Shown piece after piece: positions 10,889 to 21,542 of a stretch of DNA of 64,000 bases (positions are counted from its first letter, which is position 1; each line of letters begins with the position of its first letter). Below the pieces are notes generated by a model, which saw only the letters and a program-made list of their open reading frames with translations, was not told the DNA's origin and did not search any database. This DNA comes from Aurifilum marmelostoma. Lineage: Eukaryota > Ascomycota > Sordariomycetes > Diaporthales > Cryphonectriaceae. The position numbers and the translations under genes are program-made. The DNA lies in contig JAMXSV010000010.1 in the NCBI GenBank assembly GCA_027559495.1, positions 1,798,001 to 1,862,000 on the forward strand, read 5' to 3'.

Positions 10889-11195
10889 ATGTATGACCAG
10901 CCCATTCATAGACAAGCCAAGCTTCAACGCGCGACGGTCCGCAAACGGCGTCGAACATTGCTTAAGAAAGCCGATGAGTTTCATAAGCTCTGCCATGCCG
11001 AAGTATACCTCCTGCTATATAAGAACAGCAAGTTTTATATTTATTCTTCAAGAGGGAACAACGGATCCTGGCCACCGTTTATGGATAAAATTGTAAGAAG
11101 TCCTTTATCGAAAGCATAACTCGCATGTAAAAGTTAACTTGCCTTAGGAATCTACTTATCCGCTGCCGGAGATATACTATCCATCCGACCTATGA
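10889..11195 (+). CDS. Short MADS-box-type protein
   Basis: Exons 10889-11092 and 11148-11195 join in phase across a 55-nt intron (GTAAGA..TTAG) to give 83 residues. The core KLQRATVRKRRRTLLKKADE, then LCHAEVYLLLYKNSKFYIYSS, follows the MADS pattern of a basic helix, LLKKAxEL, C-x-AEV, a hydrophobic strand and an aromatic strand. It is followed by SWPP and YPLPEIYYP, a tail I associate with short fungal MADS-like proteins. MADS domains dimerise and bind CArG-like DNA, so a nuclear DNA-binding role is likely. It lacks the long C-terminus of RlmA/Mcm1-type factors. The frame is intact. Confidence 0.75.
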
Positions 11196-11386
11196 AGATG
11201 GACAAAAACATTCGATCTCGATAGCGTGCTGAGAATATAAATTTGGTTTATGAAGTTCTATATTATATCCTCCTCTCTATCTTTTGTAGTGTGAAATAAT
11301 GTAGATTTTCCTCCTATCTCTGCACTAAAGACTGGCGTTGTTGGGCAAAGCGTGGGCACTGGAGTACTCACTTCTTCATCCTCTGC

Positions 11387-13685
11387 TTATGCTATTTTCT
11401 TCAGATCTTTCCTGTATTGACCTACAGGATTTGGATTGCCTGAATTAGACGTGCTATTCATGCCTCTAATCGGGTCAATCGCAACTGTCCGCGAAGGATT
11501 TGTCGACAATATTATCGGTTTATTCATGACAATACCCTGACGTCGCGAATTTAGTGATGATGTATTGAATGTCGGGTTGATAACAGATCTTGTAGACTCT
11601 AATCCGAAGCCTCTACCATAGAAGCCAAGACCGTGTTGGTTTTGCCTCTTCAGAGGTCTTTGCTCCAACGGCGTTATTCGTAGAAATCTTGACTCTGAAG
11701 GATTCCATCCGATTAGTGATTCTTCCTCGGCCAAATGTCTCTTTGCGATTGCTTTCTGCTGAATCTTGGTACCTGCTCCTTCTTCTAATTTTATGTTCGC
11801 TTTGCTTTCTTCTTCCACTTTTATGTTTACTTCGCTTTCTTCCTCCAATTTGAGTTCCGTTTCGCTCTCTTCAAATTTCAAAGTCGTGTTACTCTTCTCT
11901 AGTTTCTCAATACCTTCCATCTTGTTCTCGGTTGTTTCGCTGAGTTTCTCAATACCTTCCATCTTGTTCTCAGTTATTTCGCTGAGATTCTCAACATTAG
12001 CAGGGTCGAAGAGGTCGTCACTACGGCTAGCAGTCTCCCAACTCTCTTCCATATCGAATTCATATTCTTCAAATGGACCGAGGAATGCGATCAAGATGTT
12101 CCTTTGGGTAAACAGGGGCGAAGAGGCTGTAGGAGTGTCCGGAGATAGTTTTACTTGCCGATCAAATAAGCTTAACTGAAGCTGCAAATATGTGCTAATA
12201 GACGGCTTTCCACCCCGCCAGAGCGTTCCTAGCCCAAGTTTCAGTCCAGATGTATCTCTGGGACTTGGAAAGTCTAACTCGCTAGATTGCGCGCCAACTT
12301 TGGTAGTTATAAAACCCAGGCATCGTGCTGTATGTTGGAAGTGCTGTACATAGCCATCGTCGACAACGCCTTGTAGCCGATGTCCTTTGATTTCTTGGAT
12401 TGGTGATTCATTTGTTAGGTCCGCAAACCTTCTGAACGCTGCCATAAACAGCTGTCTATAAGCAAGAACAAATTTCTGCTCTCGGTCCAAGTGAGCACGT
12501 TCCTCTATATGCTCCCAGCGATATTCAGCGGCTTGAATCGGTACAGGCTCGACAGGGTGGAAACTTGCACCCAGAACGCTACGCAAGGTGCTGTGAGTGA
12601 TATCATGCGGGTCTATTTCTGGTGCTATCCAGGCCTTGATCGCCCTTACTGCAAGTGAAAAGTATGCTGTGTCTTTGTGAAATGTTTCGATACTGGGAAT
12701 GAAGCATCTGAGATCCAGGACCCTCTTTTGCAATTCGTCCCTTACATGAGGCTCTGTTATCGAAGGGAAGATCTCGCCACGTAGAAATAATACTTGGATC
12801 TCAGCTGCATCATAGCTATAGGGAATACGATGTTGTAAATGTCGAACTATATCGGCATCTATAGCTTGTGCAATGAAATCATCCCTATCCGTAATCTTGC
12901 TCTATATTTCATATATATATCCAAGATAGTTCAGGAGCTCCTCATCACAATGCAAAGCAATGTGTTTATGCATATTACCAAGCTTCAGACTGGCCCAAAG
13001 CCCCGGGAAACTAAGTAATTTATCAAGTGATTGCCGGATCGTCTTGTGGCGAAGTAACGTGCGAAGTATGGGTTCTTTACATTTACTCAATCGCTTAAGC
13101 CAGTCTTTCTTCTCTGAATAGTCGAGGTTTGCATTGCTGCATAGTTTGCGATAAATCTCGCCGTCGCTATACGGCACTTGAAAGGAGAAGGCTTTACACC
13201 TGCGTCGAAATAAGTATTGAAACTGGGCTTGACTGCCAACTGCCGAATCGATATTAGCGTCTAAAACCTGCATGCACTCTTTGATCGCCTTCCTACGAAC
13301 CTTATTCGTCCGCACAATAGAGCCTGAGAGTCTATTGATAGTTTGGTCCCCACAGGCTATGTGCGGCTTCCACACGTTGCCGACCATCTTGGCATTGGAA
13401 TTGAAAATGGGATGGCAAGGAATGGATCACATTAGGGTCCCGAAGCTCCGCGAGGGGAATATTCAGCAACGACAGGATTTTTTCCCGCGTTCCCGAGTCG
13501 ATTTGTACCAGAATCTGATTCTCCAATACCCATGGTCTACACAACTCTGTTTTTTTGAAGAGCCTTAATTTTTGTTCGAAATTAGACCGATTTGGAAGTC
13601 GTGCTCCAGACTCAACTCGCGGGAAATAAAGACAAGATATGGGTGCACGGAATACACCGACTAGCCACGGCTCTATTGACTCCAT
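11387..13685 (-). pseudogene. DUF3723 protein, Starship accessory gene (frameshift and one stop)
   Basis: From 13685 the frame runs through the DUF3723-like segment FQCQDGRQRVEAAHSLW and then shifts frame between about 13387 and 13332. From there to 11387 a single frame is open apart from a TAG at 12902-12904. It contains YSDGEIYRKL, KTIRQSLDKLLSFPGLW, LHCDEELLNYLGYIYEI, FLRGEIFPSI, LDLRCFIPSIETF and LAYRQLFMAAFRRF, the usual order of DUF3723 blocks. The TAG stands where the family tends to have Trp (TGG), a G-to-A change. The C-terminus has an acidic repeat region (SEITENKMEGIEKL repeated, then EEESEVNIKVEEESKANIKL). DUF3723 is of unknown function but is a known, recurrent Starship cargo gene. 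It sits head to head with the ferric reductase, which is another. Confidence 0.85.
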
Positions 13686-14024
13686 TTTATTTTACTATTA
13701 TCTATCATGAAACGTCAATCGTGGTGGCATGCGCAGTCATCTTATATGACCATACTCTCCACTAGACTTGGTCGAAGACGTTCATTTGCAACGCACAATT
13801 TACTTTTCGAAAACTTAATTAAGAACTTCAGGCAGAGTCTAATTCGTAATTTAAGTCATTTTTTATCCATTATATAAGTCTAAATCTTATAATTCCATTG
13901 TATTGAAAGTCAAAGCCGTACTCGAAACTCCAAAAAAGTCAGCTGCTAAGGGATAATAATTGCTATTTTTTCCTTGCTTTGCCTGATACTTCTGAGGCTC
14001 TTGCATATGAGTATAGGCCTTTGA
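13686..14024. other. AT-rich spacer upstream of the DUF3723 gene
   Basis: Contains the presumed DUF3723 promoter and the 3' side of the minus-strand MADS-like gene. Nothing else is seen. Confidence 0.4.
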
Positions 14025-14396
14025 CTAATGTAATGCTGTTTGGGCTCCTGATATACAAGGAGCGAGAGTGGATGTAGAAGAGGCAGACGATAAAGGTGTT
14101 GCAATGTCGCTCTTGGGTAGCTGGTTTGGAACAAGTTGAGATCCATGTGGTCTGGCAATTCTAGCAGCAACTGTATCGAAATGGTCTGGACCAAAGTTTT
14201 GCTTAGGCGAAAGATGACGAGTTGCAGATGCGAAATGCTCATCTGACTGATATATATAGGTGTTCCCCCTAAACTCAATGAGAATGGCAACATGAGCTCC
14301 GGTCAAGCAATGAAGCATGTTACCCTTCTTCATCAAGCCTCCCTTCCGATTCCAAAACCCTTTTTGTGCGTCCTTGAATCCCCTTCTTTTCGGCAT
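14025..14396 (-). CDS. MADS-box-type protein
   Basis: A 123-residue single-exon ORF. I chose ATG 14396 because the basic block starts there (MPKRRGFKDAQKGFWNRKGG). It continues LMKKGNMLHCLTGAHVAILI, then EFRGNTYIYQS, which fits the MADS pattern of basic helix, LxKKxxxL, GAxVAILI and aromatic strand. The tail is Ser/Thr/Pro-rich and unstructured. A DNA-binding regulator is likely from the family, with unknown targets. It lies between the DUF3723 and ferric reductase genes, so it could act on them (inference only). The frame is intact. Confidence 0.7.
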   Translation of the reverse strand: MPKRRGFKDAQKGFWNRKGGLMKKGNMLHCLTGAHVAILIEFRGNTYIYQSDEHFASATRHLSPKQNFGPDHFDTVAARIARPHGSQLVPNQLPKSDIATPLSSASSTSTLAPCISGAQTALH

Positions 14397-14529
14397 GATC
14401 ACTATAAAGAAAGTGTTAGGAACAATAAGCCTGGGACTGATTCAAGTACCAGATTTTGAAGTTCGGATTGCTATTTTATATATGCTTAGCTCCAGGCTTT
14501 AAATTTTGTTCGAGAATAAATATTATGTA

Positions 14530-14685
14530 GAGTGGTCAAGTACTGAGCTATTTGACCAGCAGGTCGCTCAAATGCCGGGCTATCCGACCATCAAGCCGTC
14601 TAACCACTAATCCGTCCGGCCACTCGGGTCACTACCAAGTTAGTTGACCGCCAGGCGACCAGAATACCAAGCCACCTCTTAGTAC
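14530..14685. repeat. Imperfect GACCAG/GACCA-motif repeats upstream of the ferric reductase
   Basis: About 150 bases built from short, degenerate units such as TTGACCAGCAGGTCGCTCAA, TATCCGACCATCAAGCC and TTGACCGCCAGGCGACCAG. The style is like the array at 31100-31405. It ends about 200 bp before the ferric reductase start. Confidence 0.55.
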
Positions 14686-14886
14686 TCGTTATAGAGTTTA
14701 TAACAAGAATAGTTTAAAACTTAATTAAATAATAGTAAATCTGCCACGTAATTTTGATTAATATGCATCGTAGTTTTCTTTTTTGATAAATATTATATAA
14801 ACAAATCTATTGCTTCCTAATTTTAGCTACAAAAGACCATAGATCTGAAATAATCCAATGTTTAAACGAATCAGTCCATTTTCACA

Positions 14887-16698
14887 ATGCAGACAACAAC
14901 ATTATATATCTTGTGTCTTAGCGTTTTAATCAGTTTATTTTTATTGCATCGGATCCTGACTTTCATTTTCCTACCAGTCTTTCACTATTGCAAATGCTTA
15001 GTGCTGCGCTTCCTTGTTTTCTCTGTCTTTATTCGCTCTAAACACTTTATTATTATATCGCGCTTGCAAGCTCTTATAATTTTCTTATACATGGCGCTGA
15101 ATATAACTGTTCTTTGCATCAATGATCAGAGCCTTCAAAGCACTACAGGACTAATGGCCATCGTGAATTTGATCCCCACTGCACTCGGAAATTGCATTAA
15201 TCCGCTCGCAGACTTTCTTGGCATTTCTCCTCATCTCTATTTTCTCATTCATCGCTGGACAGGGCGGGTTGCAATGGGACATGCAATGATCCACACCTAT
15301 TTAATGTTAAAGCAAGATTATAAATCAAACGAACAAGTGATATCAGGTTACCTTGTAAGTCTAAGAATTACCATCTTGGCAATGCGTATCTAATTGGATA
15401 AAAGGCTGCTGGAAGCTTGGCTACACTCTTCATTACTACGTTATGGTTCTGGAGACAATTCTTTACACGGCTTTGGTCCAAATTTCACTTCTTCCTCGGA
15501 CTTTCATGCTTAGCAGGGACTTTATGGCATACAATACATCTTGGCTCATATCCAAAGATCCTTGCTATTGTAGCTGCTTCACTCCCATGCCTTACACTTA
15601 TATATCGGTTATCGCGCATCCTCATCTTTTATACCAGCGCCTCTGTCGCTTTATATGCAAACCAAAATCACCTAATACGGATCGAAGTCAAGACTGATCG
15701 GCCTGTATCTATTTTGCCAGGCTCATATTTTCATATCTTCTTTCTAGGAACCAGGCTATTCTACAATTTCTATCGAAGTTATCCCCTGACAGTAATTGGG
15801 CACCAAGACAGGGTTTCTGAGATAATAAGTCTAGTCAAGACGACCCCAAGTTCGGTTGAGAGAACCTTAGATCTACTCTCAGAAAGAAAAGGATTAACTA
15901 AAACAACATCAGACTTACTTTTCCTAATGGATCCAGATGTCCACTCTGGATACTTGAGAGACCTGACCACAGGCAGAAAAGTGCTGCTTGACGGTCCATA
16001 TAGACATGATGCGGTAGAAGATTACGACATTGTAGTTCTTCTTGCAGAAGGACGAGGTATTGCAAGAGTCCTACCCTATATGACTACTTTAGCTGCCCGG
16101 CGGGACTATGATAAAAGCGTCAACCCGGACGAAACATTTTTCCGAGATCAAACACGCCGCGTCGACTTATTCTGGTGGGTAGAAGATGATGCTCAAGCTG
16201 AATGGGCACAGGCACAACTTCGGTATTTGCAATTTCTGGACCGAGAGAATGTAAGTGTCAAAGCCAAAACCCTTTGAGCATATACTGATGAAGAACAAGG
16301 CGCTTTTTATAGTATGGGCGATATATCCTCAATCGTATGAAAGAATAAGGAAAATTCTATTTGCAGATTGCCCTTACTGGTCATATATCCCGGACTGCAG
16401 TGGAGCATAGCGACAAAATATACTGGAGGTAGTCTACAATAATATACACAGGGAGACGATACTCCCAGGCAAGAAAGTCATTATAGGTATGAGTTTGAAT
16501 CTGCTCCTCCTATGCACCATCCTTCAGCATGTCAATTCTATTTGATATCTCCGAGAGTTACCTATGGCGTGTCTAATAATATAACCTAGCTTGTGGCACT
16601 CGAGACTTTCTTGATTCGCATCGCATATTTGCTATGAATAGCTGTTCGAGAGGTCTAGACATTGCATTGATCACCTTGGAGTATGAGACATAGTAAGT
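14887..16698 (+). pseudogene. Ferric reductase (FRE), Starship accessory gene, 3' end damaged
   Basis: Exons 14887-15354 and 15405-16250 (50-nt intron) are open; further exons run from 16313 to 16698. The N-terminal half is a multi-pass membrane protein. Its paired His segments (FLIHRWTGRVAMGHAMIHTY and FHFFLGLSCLAGTLWHTIHL) are the expected haem ligands of the ferric-reductase transmembrane domain. PGSYFHIFF marks the FAD site, VVLLAEGRGIARVLPYM the NAD(P)H glycine motif, and VIIACGTRDF...ALITLEYET the usual C-terminal strand. It would reduce Fe(III) outside the plasma membrane. The 3' part has a TAA at 16346-16348 (CAA to TAA likely) and an apparent frameshift near 16430, so the copy is probably not functional. 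Ferric reductases are recurrent Starship cargo, often near DUF3723 as here. Confidence 0.82.
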
Positions 16699-17350
16699 AG
16701 ATAGAGTATATTATCATTGTGGCAAGAGTTATGTATTCATGGAGCGAGCACAGTGCCATCAATTTCTAATCGTTGTTATAAACCGATATAAATAGATGTT
16801 TTCAAGGCATCAGGATGACAAGAGCCAATGCTCTTGATATTGACTGTTGAGAAACTTTTCCCACATTCTGTGCAAAAATTATATAGTCAAAGCTCACTTG
16901 AAAGTGTAGCAGAAGCTTTCAAGCTGGGGCCAAAGCTAGTTATCCTCAGATGCTTATGCTCTACTCTCAGAATGGTCTAGGGTTGTATATAAGGTAGGAA
17001 TCACGAACAGTGGCAGCCTGAGATACAATGTTCCAGTGATCCTTCAGATGTCAGGTCGACAAATCTATTATGTTGCTGCTTATGTGACTGTCCGGTCTGA
17101 AACTCTAAATCGTTTTGCTGTAGTAATTGGTTTGTGGATGCGCAACAATATTTCTCGAATCGTTAATCATTGAGCTAACTAATTTTCCTGATTCGGTGAA
17201 AGGCTCGCAGTAGGAAGCGAAATACGTATCAAGAGAAGCGAAATGCGAGGGACCCGGCTTGGAAAATGGAAATTCTGTTATTCGCTTCTTTGGATTGTAA
17301 GTCCGAGTGCGCAGACCTATGTACGATCAAGGAGATCAACCCTCGGAACC
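16699..17350. other. Spacer without a supported gene
   Basis: Lies between the convergent 3' ends of the ferric reductase and the 17.4-kb gene. No ORF or repeat is supported. Confidence 0.4.
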
Positions 17351-19157
17351 TTATCGACCAGAATGAAATATCCTACATTGCGCTAGAGAAAACCACCATT
17401 CCAATTTCCCTCTCCAGGGTATCTGAACCCAGTCTAAACCATCGTCCTTGTTGCGCGGCGCTAGATAATGAATCTGAACAACCCGTGGCTGACGGCTCTC
17501 TGGGGTGAATGCGAGCCATAGTGCCCGATCACTGTCTATCCGAATGGGACAGCCAAGACAATCACAGCGGATCTGCCCAACACAAGACTCACGTCCAACT
17601 GCATCAAACATGAGGATTCCGATAATACCTTGTCGGCCGTGGCAAGGAATTACAGTTGTAATATGGTCCAGAACAGCTGATGTGTAATAAAAATCCTCAC
17701 CAAGCTGGAACTCCGGATAATGTTCTGGTTCCAGAAGAGGTGGATCATGCTGAATAGGCGGAGAGGAGGTCTCAAAGGCTAGGTAGCGGATGCCGCGCGA
17801 GGACATCTCGAAAAACAGACGACTTGGCCCTGGTGAAGGCTCGTCTGCCAGAGTCCATGTGCTAAGTCTCTGCGCACGTTTGCGATATGCTCCCATACAC
17901 GAGAACTGGTCCTTGTTGGTGCGAAGCTGTCGAAAATGAGTATATGTATTAAAACACGCGCATATAAAACTTACTATTAATGTGAAGTCTTTAATATGAA
18001 AGCCCTGACGCTTCTATATCTGTGAAATCTACTCGTCTTCGTTAAGCGGGGTGTACAGCTAAAGAGCGTTAGGGCTATCAACAGTCTTGTAGAAATTTTC
18101 CTTTTGTCCTCGAATATGAGCGTAGATGGAGATAAGGCCTATATCGAAGCAGAGCGAGTAGGCGAAGATACAAGGCTTATTGTATTCGAGAACCGACATT
18201 TTTGGCTCATGAAGGTTATTGTGGAGCGTTTGGACAGCATCCCACCGTAGGTATCCTAATGAGGAATGAGGCACTGCCCATAGCATCGGTGCAGTAGACT
18301 CGGGTCCGCTTAAATAGCGAAGTTTAATGCCCTATCGGATTGTTAGCAAAGAAAACTGAATACAAGATAGAGACTGACATCATCTTGGCATTGGAGACCC
18401 GAGCCTGAGGCTTGGATCTGGACCGTACGCCACCAGACGCCCATGCGCTCTGGTAACGTCCTTACACGCTTGAAACTTAAACTATCAAACACATGTCGGA
18501 TGCCGAGATGATCCTCAGCGATATAAATTGTCGAGACTTGACTTTGCTCGGGAGAGACATTCAGGCCCCGCCTGTCTTGTTTTATAGTTAGTGAAGCAAG
18601 GTATTGGACTCCTTCGAAGACTGTGAAGCGCGCCCGGAGTCTGCTGGACACGTTGACAACTTCACTGCTCCGGGGATAATTTAAAGCAACAATCGCGTTT
18701 GTGATAGCGAACGGCTTCACGCAATATCGGGCTATTTGCCGGCAGATCTCGATAGGCAATCGATATGCTTGATGAACACCTGAAGTCCACTTCGATAGTA
18801 GCCATCGGCGTCGCTGGTGGTCTTTGACTTGAAGCGGCTCGTACTGATACCTAGTCGCTGCGAGAAGAGCTGCGCGGAGGTCTATAGACAGCATTCTATT
18901 GCAACCAATATAGCATGCAGCAGCCTGCTCATCCCGTGGACAAACACCACTGCACTCTATATAAGTGTATTCCCCATCGAGAAGCAAGGGCTGGAAGCGC
19001 AAAGGGGCTGAGGTGTCGCCGTTGTGTCGAACTTGGTTTGTTAGTAATTAGCTGGAGGCCAGGAGCGTGTGTCAAATGACCTACCAACGACAATCTCTTC
19101 TTCATCTTCGAGAATCAATCGGCAGAGACCACAACGCCAGGGTATGCAGAGATTCAT
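17351..19157 (-). pseudogene. Conserved fungal hypothetical protein, four exons, three in-frame stops
   Basis: Exons 19157-19085, 19031-18379, 18331-17975 and 17926-17351 join in phase (introns 53, 47 and 48 nt) to 553 codons including the stop. The protein starts MNLCIPWRCGLCRLIL (a CxxC knuckle). It contains LPIEICRQIARYC (F-box-like helix), IYIAEDHLGIRHV, GVWWRTVQI and ends LEWWFSLAQCRIFHSG. I recognise the layout as a widespread filamentous-fungal hypothetical family, possibly F-box-related; its function is unknown. Exon 3 carries three stops, two TAG explicable as CAG to TAG and one TAG where the family has Trp, so TGG to TAG. Clean splice phases beside multiple stops indicate recent decay. 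Confidence 0.7.
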
Positions 19158-19606
19158 GATAGCTGTAGTTGGAAAAGAAAAGAGCTGCCGTGGATTGACT
19201 GATTCAAGGGAGCGAAAATGTACAGACAAGAAAGTCGAAGTGTGGGGCGAAAATTATTAGATACAGTAGTTACGTCAGCATCGCCTCCCAAGGTCTTGGA
19301 CCCCTGTATAGTCTAAACCAGCTAGCAAACTTGACCACTTACGGAAAAAAGTAATCCGTTTCTACGGGGTTTCTACTAAATTCCTACGATTACTCAATGT
19401 CCCAGGCCCAAGACCAATATTATCCCCATTATCATCATCGTTGTCATTATCACGTATCGACTAGCTATTGTTCAAAATGTATGATTAGGTTGTGACAGCA
19501 TAATAATAGTAATCACAATATTAACATTAAGGACAATAATACCAGCTTAGATCGAAAACTATTATTCCAGCAAGTTCTGCGAGGTGAAATATGTATTTCT
19601 TCCTCT

Positions 19607-20560
19607 TTAGTAGATCCATACGATTCTGCCTTCCATATTGCCTCTTTTCCAATCTGTACGCAATGTACTTTTCTTACGCGATCTGGCGTCCACGAATGTC
19701 CACTCGTCCTTCGAAAGGGTATGCGGTATTACTTTGACGTTGACTTCCATCCAGTTGTCATGGGTGTGAGAGCCGGAGGCTTTGTGGCGATCCGTCCGTT
19801 GACTGCCCTCCCCCCACTCTGATCCAGGGACCGCCGTCGCCGGCGGCATCTCGGAAGCCACCTCACCGCCAGTGTATGTTGAAGTATCTTGGAAAGACTG
19901 GTGACCACTGGCAACATCGTGTGACTGCCAAGAATCGGGTTCAAGAGCTGGATCAAGGCTCCAATCCTCAGCTCGTGCGTTATCCCTCAAAGAAGCTTGG
20001 TTGAGTGGTTCGACAGGCTCTGAAGATAACTGGGGAGGCAGATAGGCTGACCCAACAGGTGGAGGGACACTTGAAGACGTTTTCTGGATAGATGGCAGCT
20101 CCTTAACTATGGCAACGAAATCGTTGTAGCGCGCCGCCCCGCGCTGTTCGTCGATCTCGAGATAGCTAGTCCTATCGGCGAAAGTATCGGGACCCCCATC
20201 AAGTGCCATCAATGCGCGTTGGTTTCTGTAGAACACCCAAAGACGATATTTTGTTCTCCATGTAGTTATGCCATAGACATGTTGAAGATGAGTATCGAAC
20301 TCGAGGCTTTTTTTGCATCCCTCCAGAAGCTGGGTTTCGGCTTTGCGAATATGATCAAGGCCTGCGCCCTGGCGTTTGGACTTAACCATGAACACCTTGG
20401 AGAGGACAAGGTTGTCAGGATTGATCCGGAAGATGATCTGATCAATACGTGACAAGGCATTTTCGTCAGGAGATTGCTCGCAGATACATGCGAACCCTTC
20501 CCCCAACGGGAAGTCGGCCTGAAACCTGACTTGCTAGTAGGAAGAGGCAGTGAATTCCAT
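19607..20560 (-). pseudogene. Conserved fungal hypothetical protein, one early stop
   Basis: ATG 20560 begins MEFTASSY, then a TAG at 20534-20536. The same frame then continues QVRFQADFPLGEGFACICEQ and stays open to 19607 (317 codons in all). Residues about 25-170 are the conserved part (RIDQIIFRINPDNLVLSKVF, HVYGITTWRTKYRLWVFYR). The rest is a low-complexity Ser/Pro/Asp linker with a short conserved end (DEWTFVDARSRKK). I associate the pattern with a common fungal hypothetical family of unknown function. If translation starts at an internal codon the protein may survive, but the conserved core begins right at the stop. Confidence 0.6.
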
Positions 20561-21040
20561 GTCGTAGCTATGCGCTCGAGCATACAGCCTCTAAAGCATA
20601 ACTTAAGTCAAATCGGCGTTCATACTATAGAAACAATTAATAAAGGACTCTTGTATAATCTTTTGGTTGATTGGGGGGGGGGGGGAGATATCTGCGCACG
20701 ATATTATGAAAACAGCATGCCCATTCAGAACGCTTACTTCTTGTCCTTTTATATGCGAGATGCTCGAGAATACCTGAGAGGGTACCTGTGGCTATTACTG
20801 CGCTTTCACTAGAACGGCTATGCATTATCTTTCGGAACTCCTCGCTTGCTGTAGCGACCACGCAAGATCAGCATGTGCAGGCTTCTGCGTCTAAACTCAA
20901 TAAGGCAGGTACTTAGCTAGTTATAAATATCAAAGGCATCCGCCTAAGAGGCAAGGTAGTAGTGCAGTATGGCGTTAGTCAAGACCAGCCAACAGCTCGG
21001 CCGGGGATAAAGCCGAATTTGAACATTGCTACTACCCAAG
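20561..21040. other. Spacer with a G13 tract
   Basis: Divergent region between the minus-strand 19.6-kb gene and the repeats before 21.5 kb. It has a run of 13 G at 20673-20685, about 110 bp upstream of the 20560 start. No gene is supported. Confidence 0.45.
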
Positions 21041-21440
21041 GCCCAGTCCACTTACTGTCCGAAACCTCACCTGACCCAAACCTCACTGTCCTAAACCTCA
21101 CTGTCCGAAATCTCTATCCTAAATCTTACCGTTCCAAACCTCACCTGTCCCAAACCTCACTGTCCCAGACCTCACCTGACCCAAACCTCACTGTCCCAAA
21201 CCTCACTGTCCGAAATCTCTATCCTAAATCTTACCGTTCCAAACCTCATTGTTCCAGACCTCACCTAACCTAAACCTCACTGTCCCAAACCTTACTATCC
21301 GAAATCTCTATCCTAAATCTTACCGTTCCAAACCTCATTGTCCCAGACCTCACCTGACCCAAACCTCACTGTCCCAAACCTCACTGTCCCAAACCTTACT
21401 GTCCGAAATCTCTATCCTAAATCGCACTGTCTAAACTTTA
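21041..21440. repeat. Minisatellite of CCAAACCTCACTGTC-type units
   Basis: A tandem array of about 16-base units (CCCAAACCTCACTGTC and variants) with a higher-order pattern in which TCCGAAATCTCTATCCTAAA recurs four times. It is open in one frame (repeats of NLTVPNLTV) but this is a by-product of the repeat. It ends about 100 bp before the gene at 21543 and is followed by T11 and A14 tracts. CCTAAA strings occur, but it is not a canonical TTAGGG telomere. Confidence 0.8.
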
Positions 21441-21542
21441 CTTTTGCCTTTTTTTTTTTTAAAAAAAAAAAAAAGAAAGAAAGAAAGAATTCACCCTCAA
21501 ACTTTGTAACTATAATACTTTGCTCATTCTCTAAATCTTCAA

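Noticed and set aside
11766..12179. 137-residue plus-strand Ser/Phe-rich ORF
   Set aside because: It is antisense to the acidic repeat region of the DUF3723 gene.
21041..21440. Telomere or interstitial telomeric repeat
   Set aside because: Units are about 16 bases and only contain CCTAAA by chance. There is no run of perfect TTAGGG/CCCTAA.
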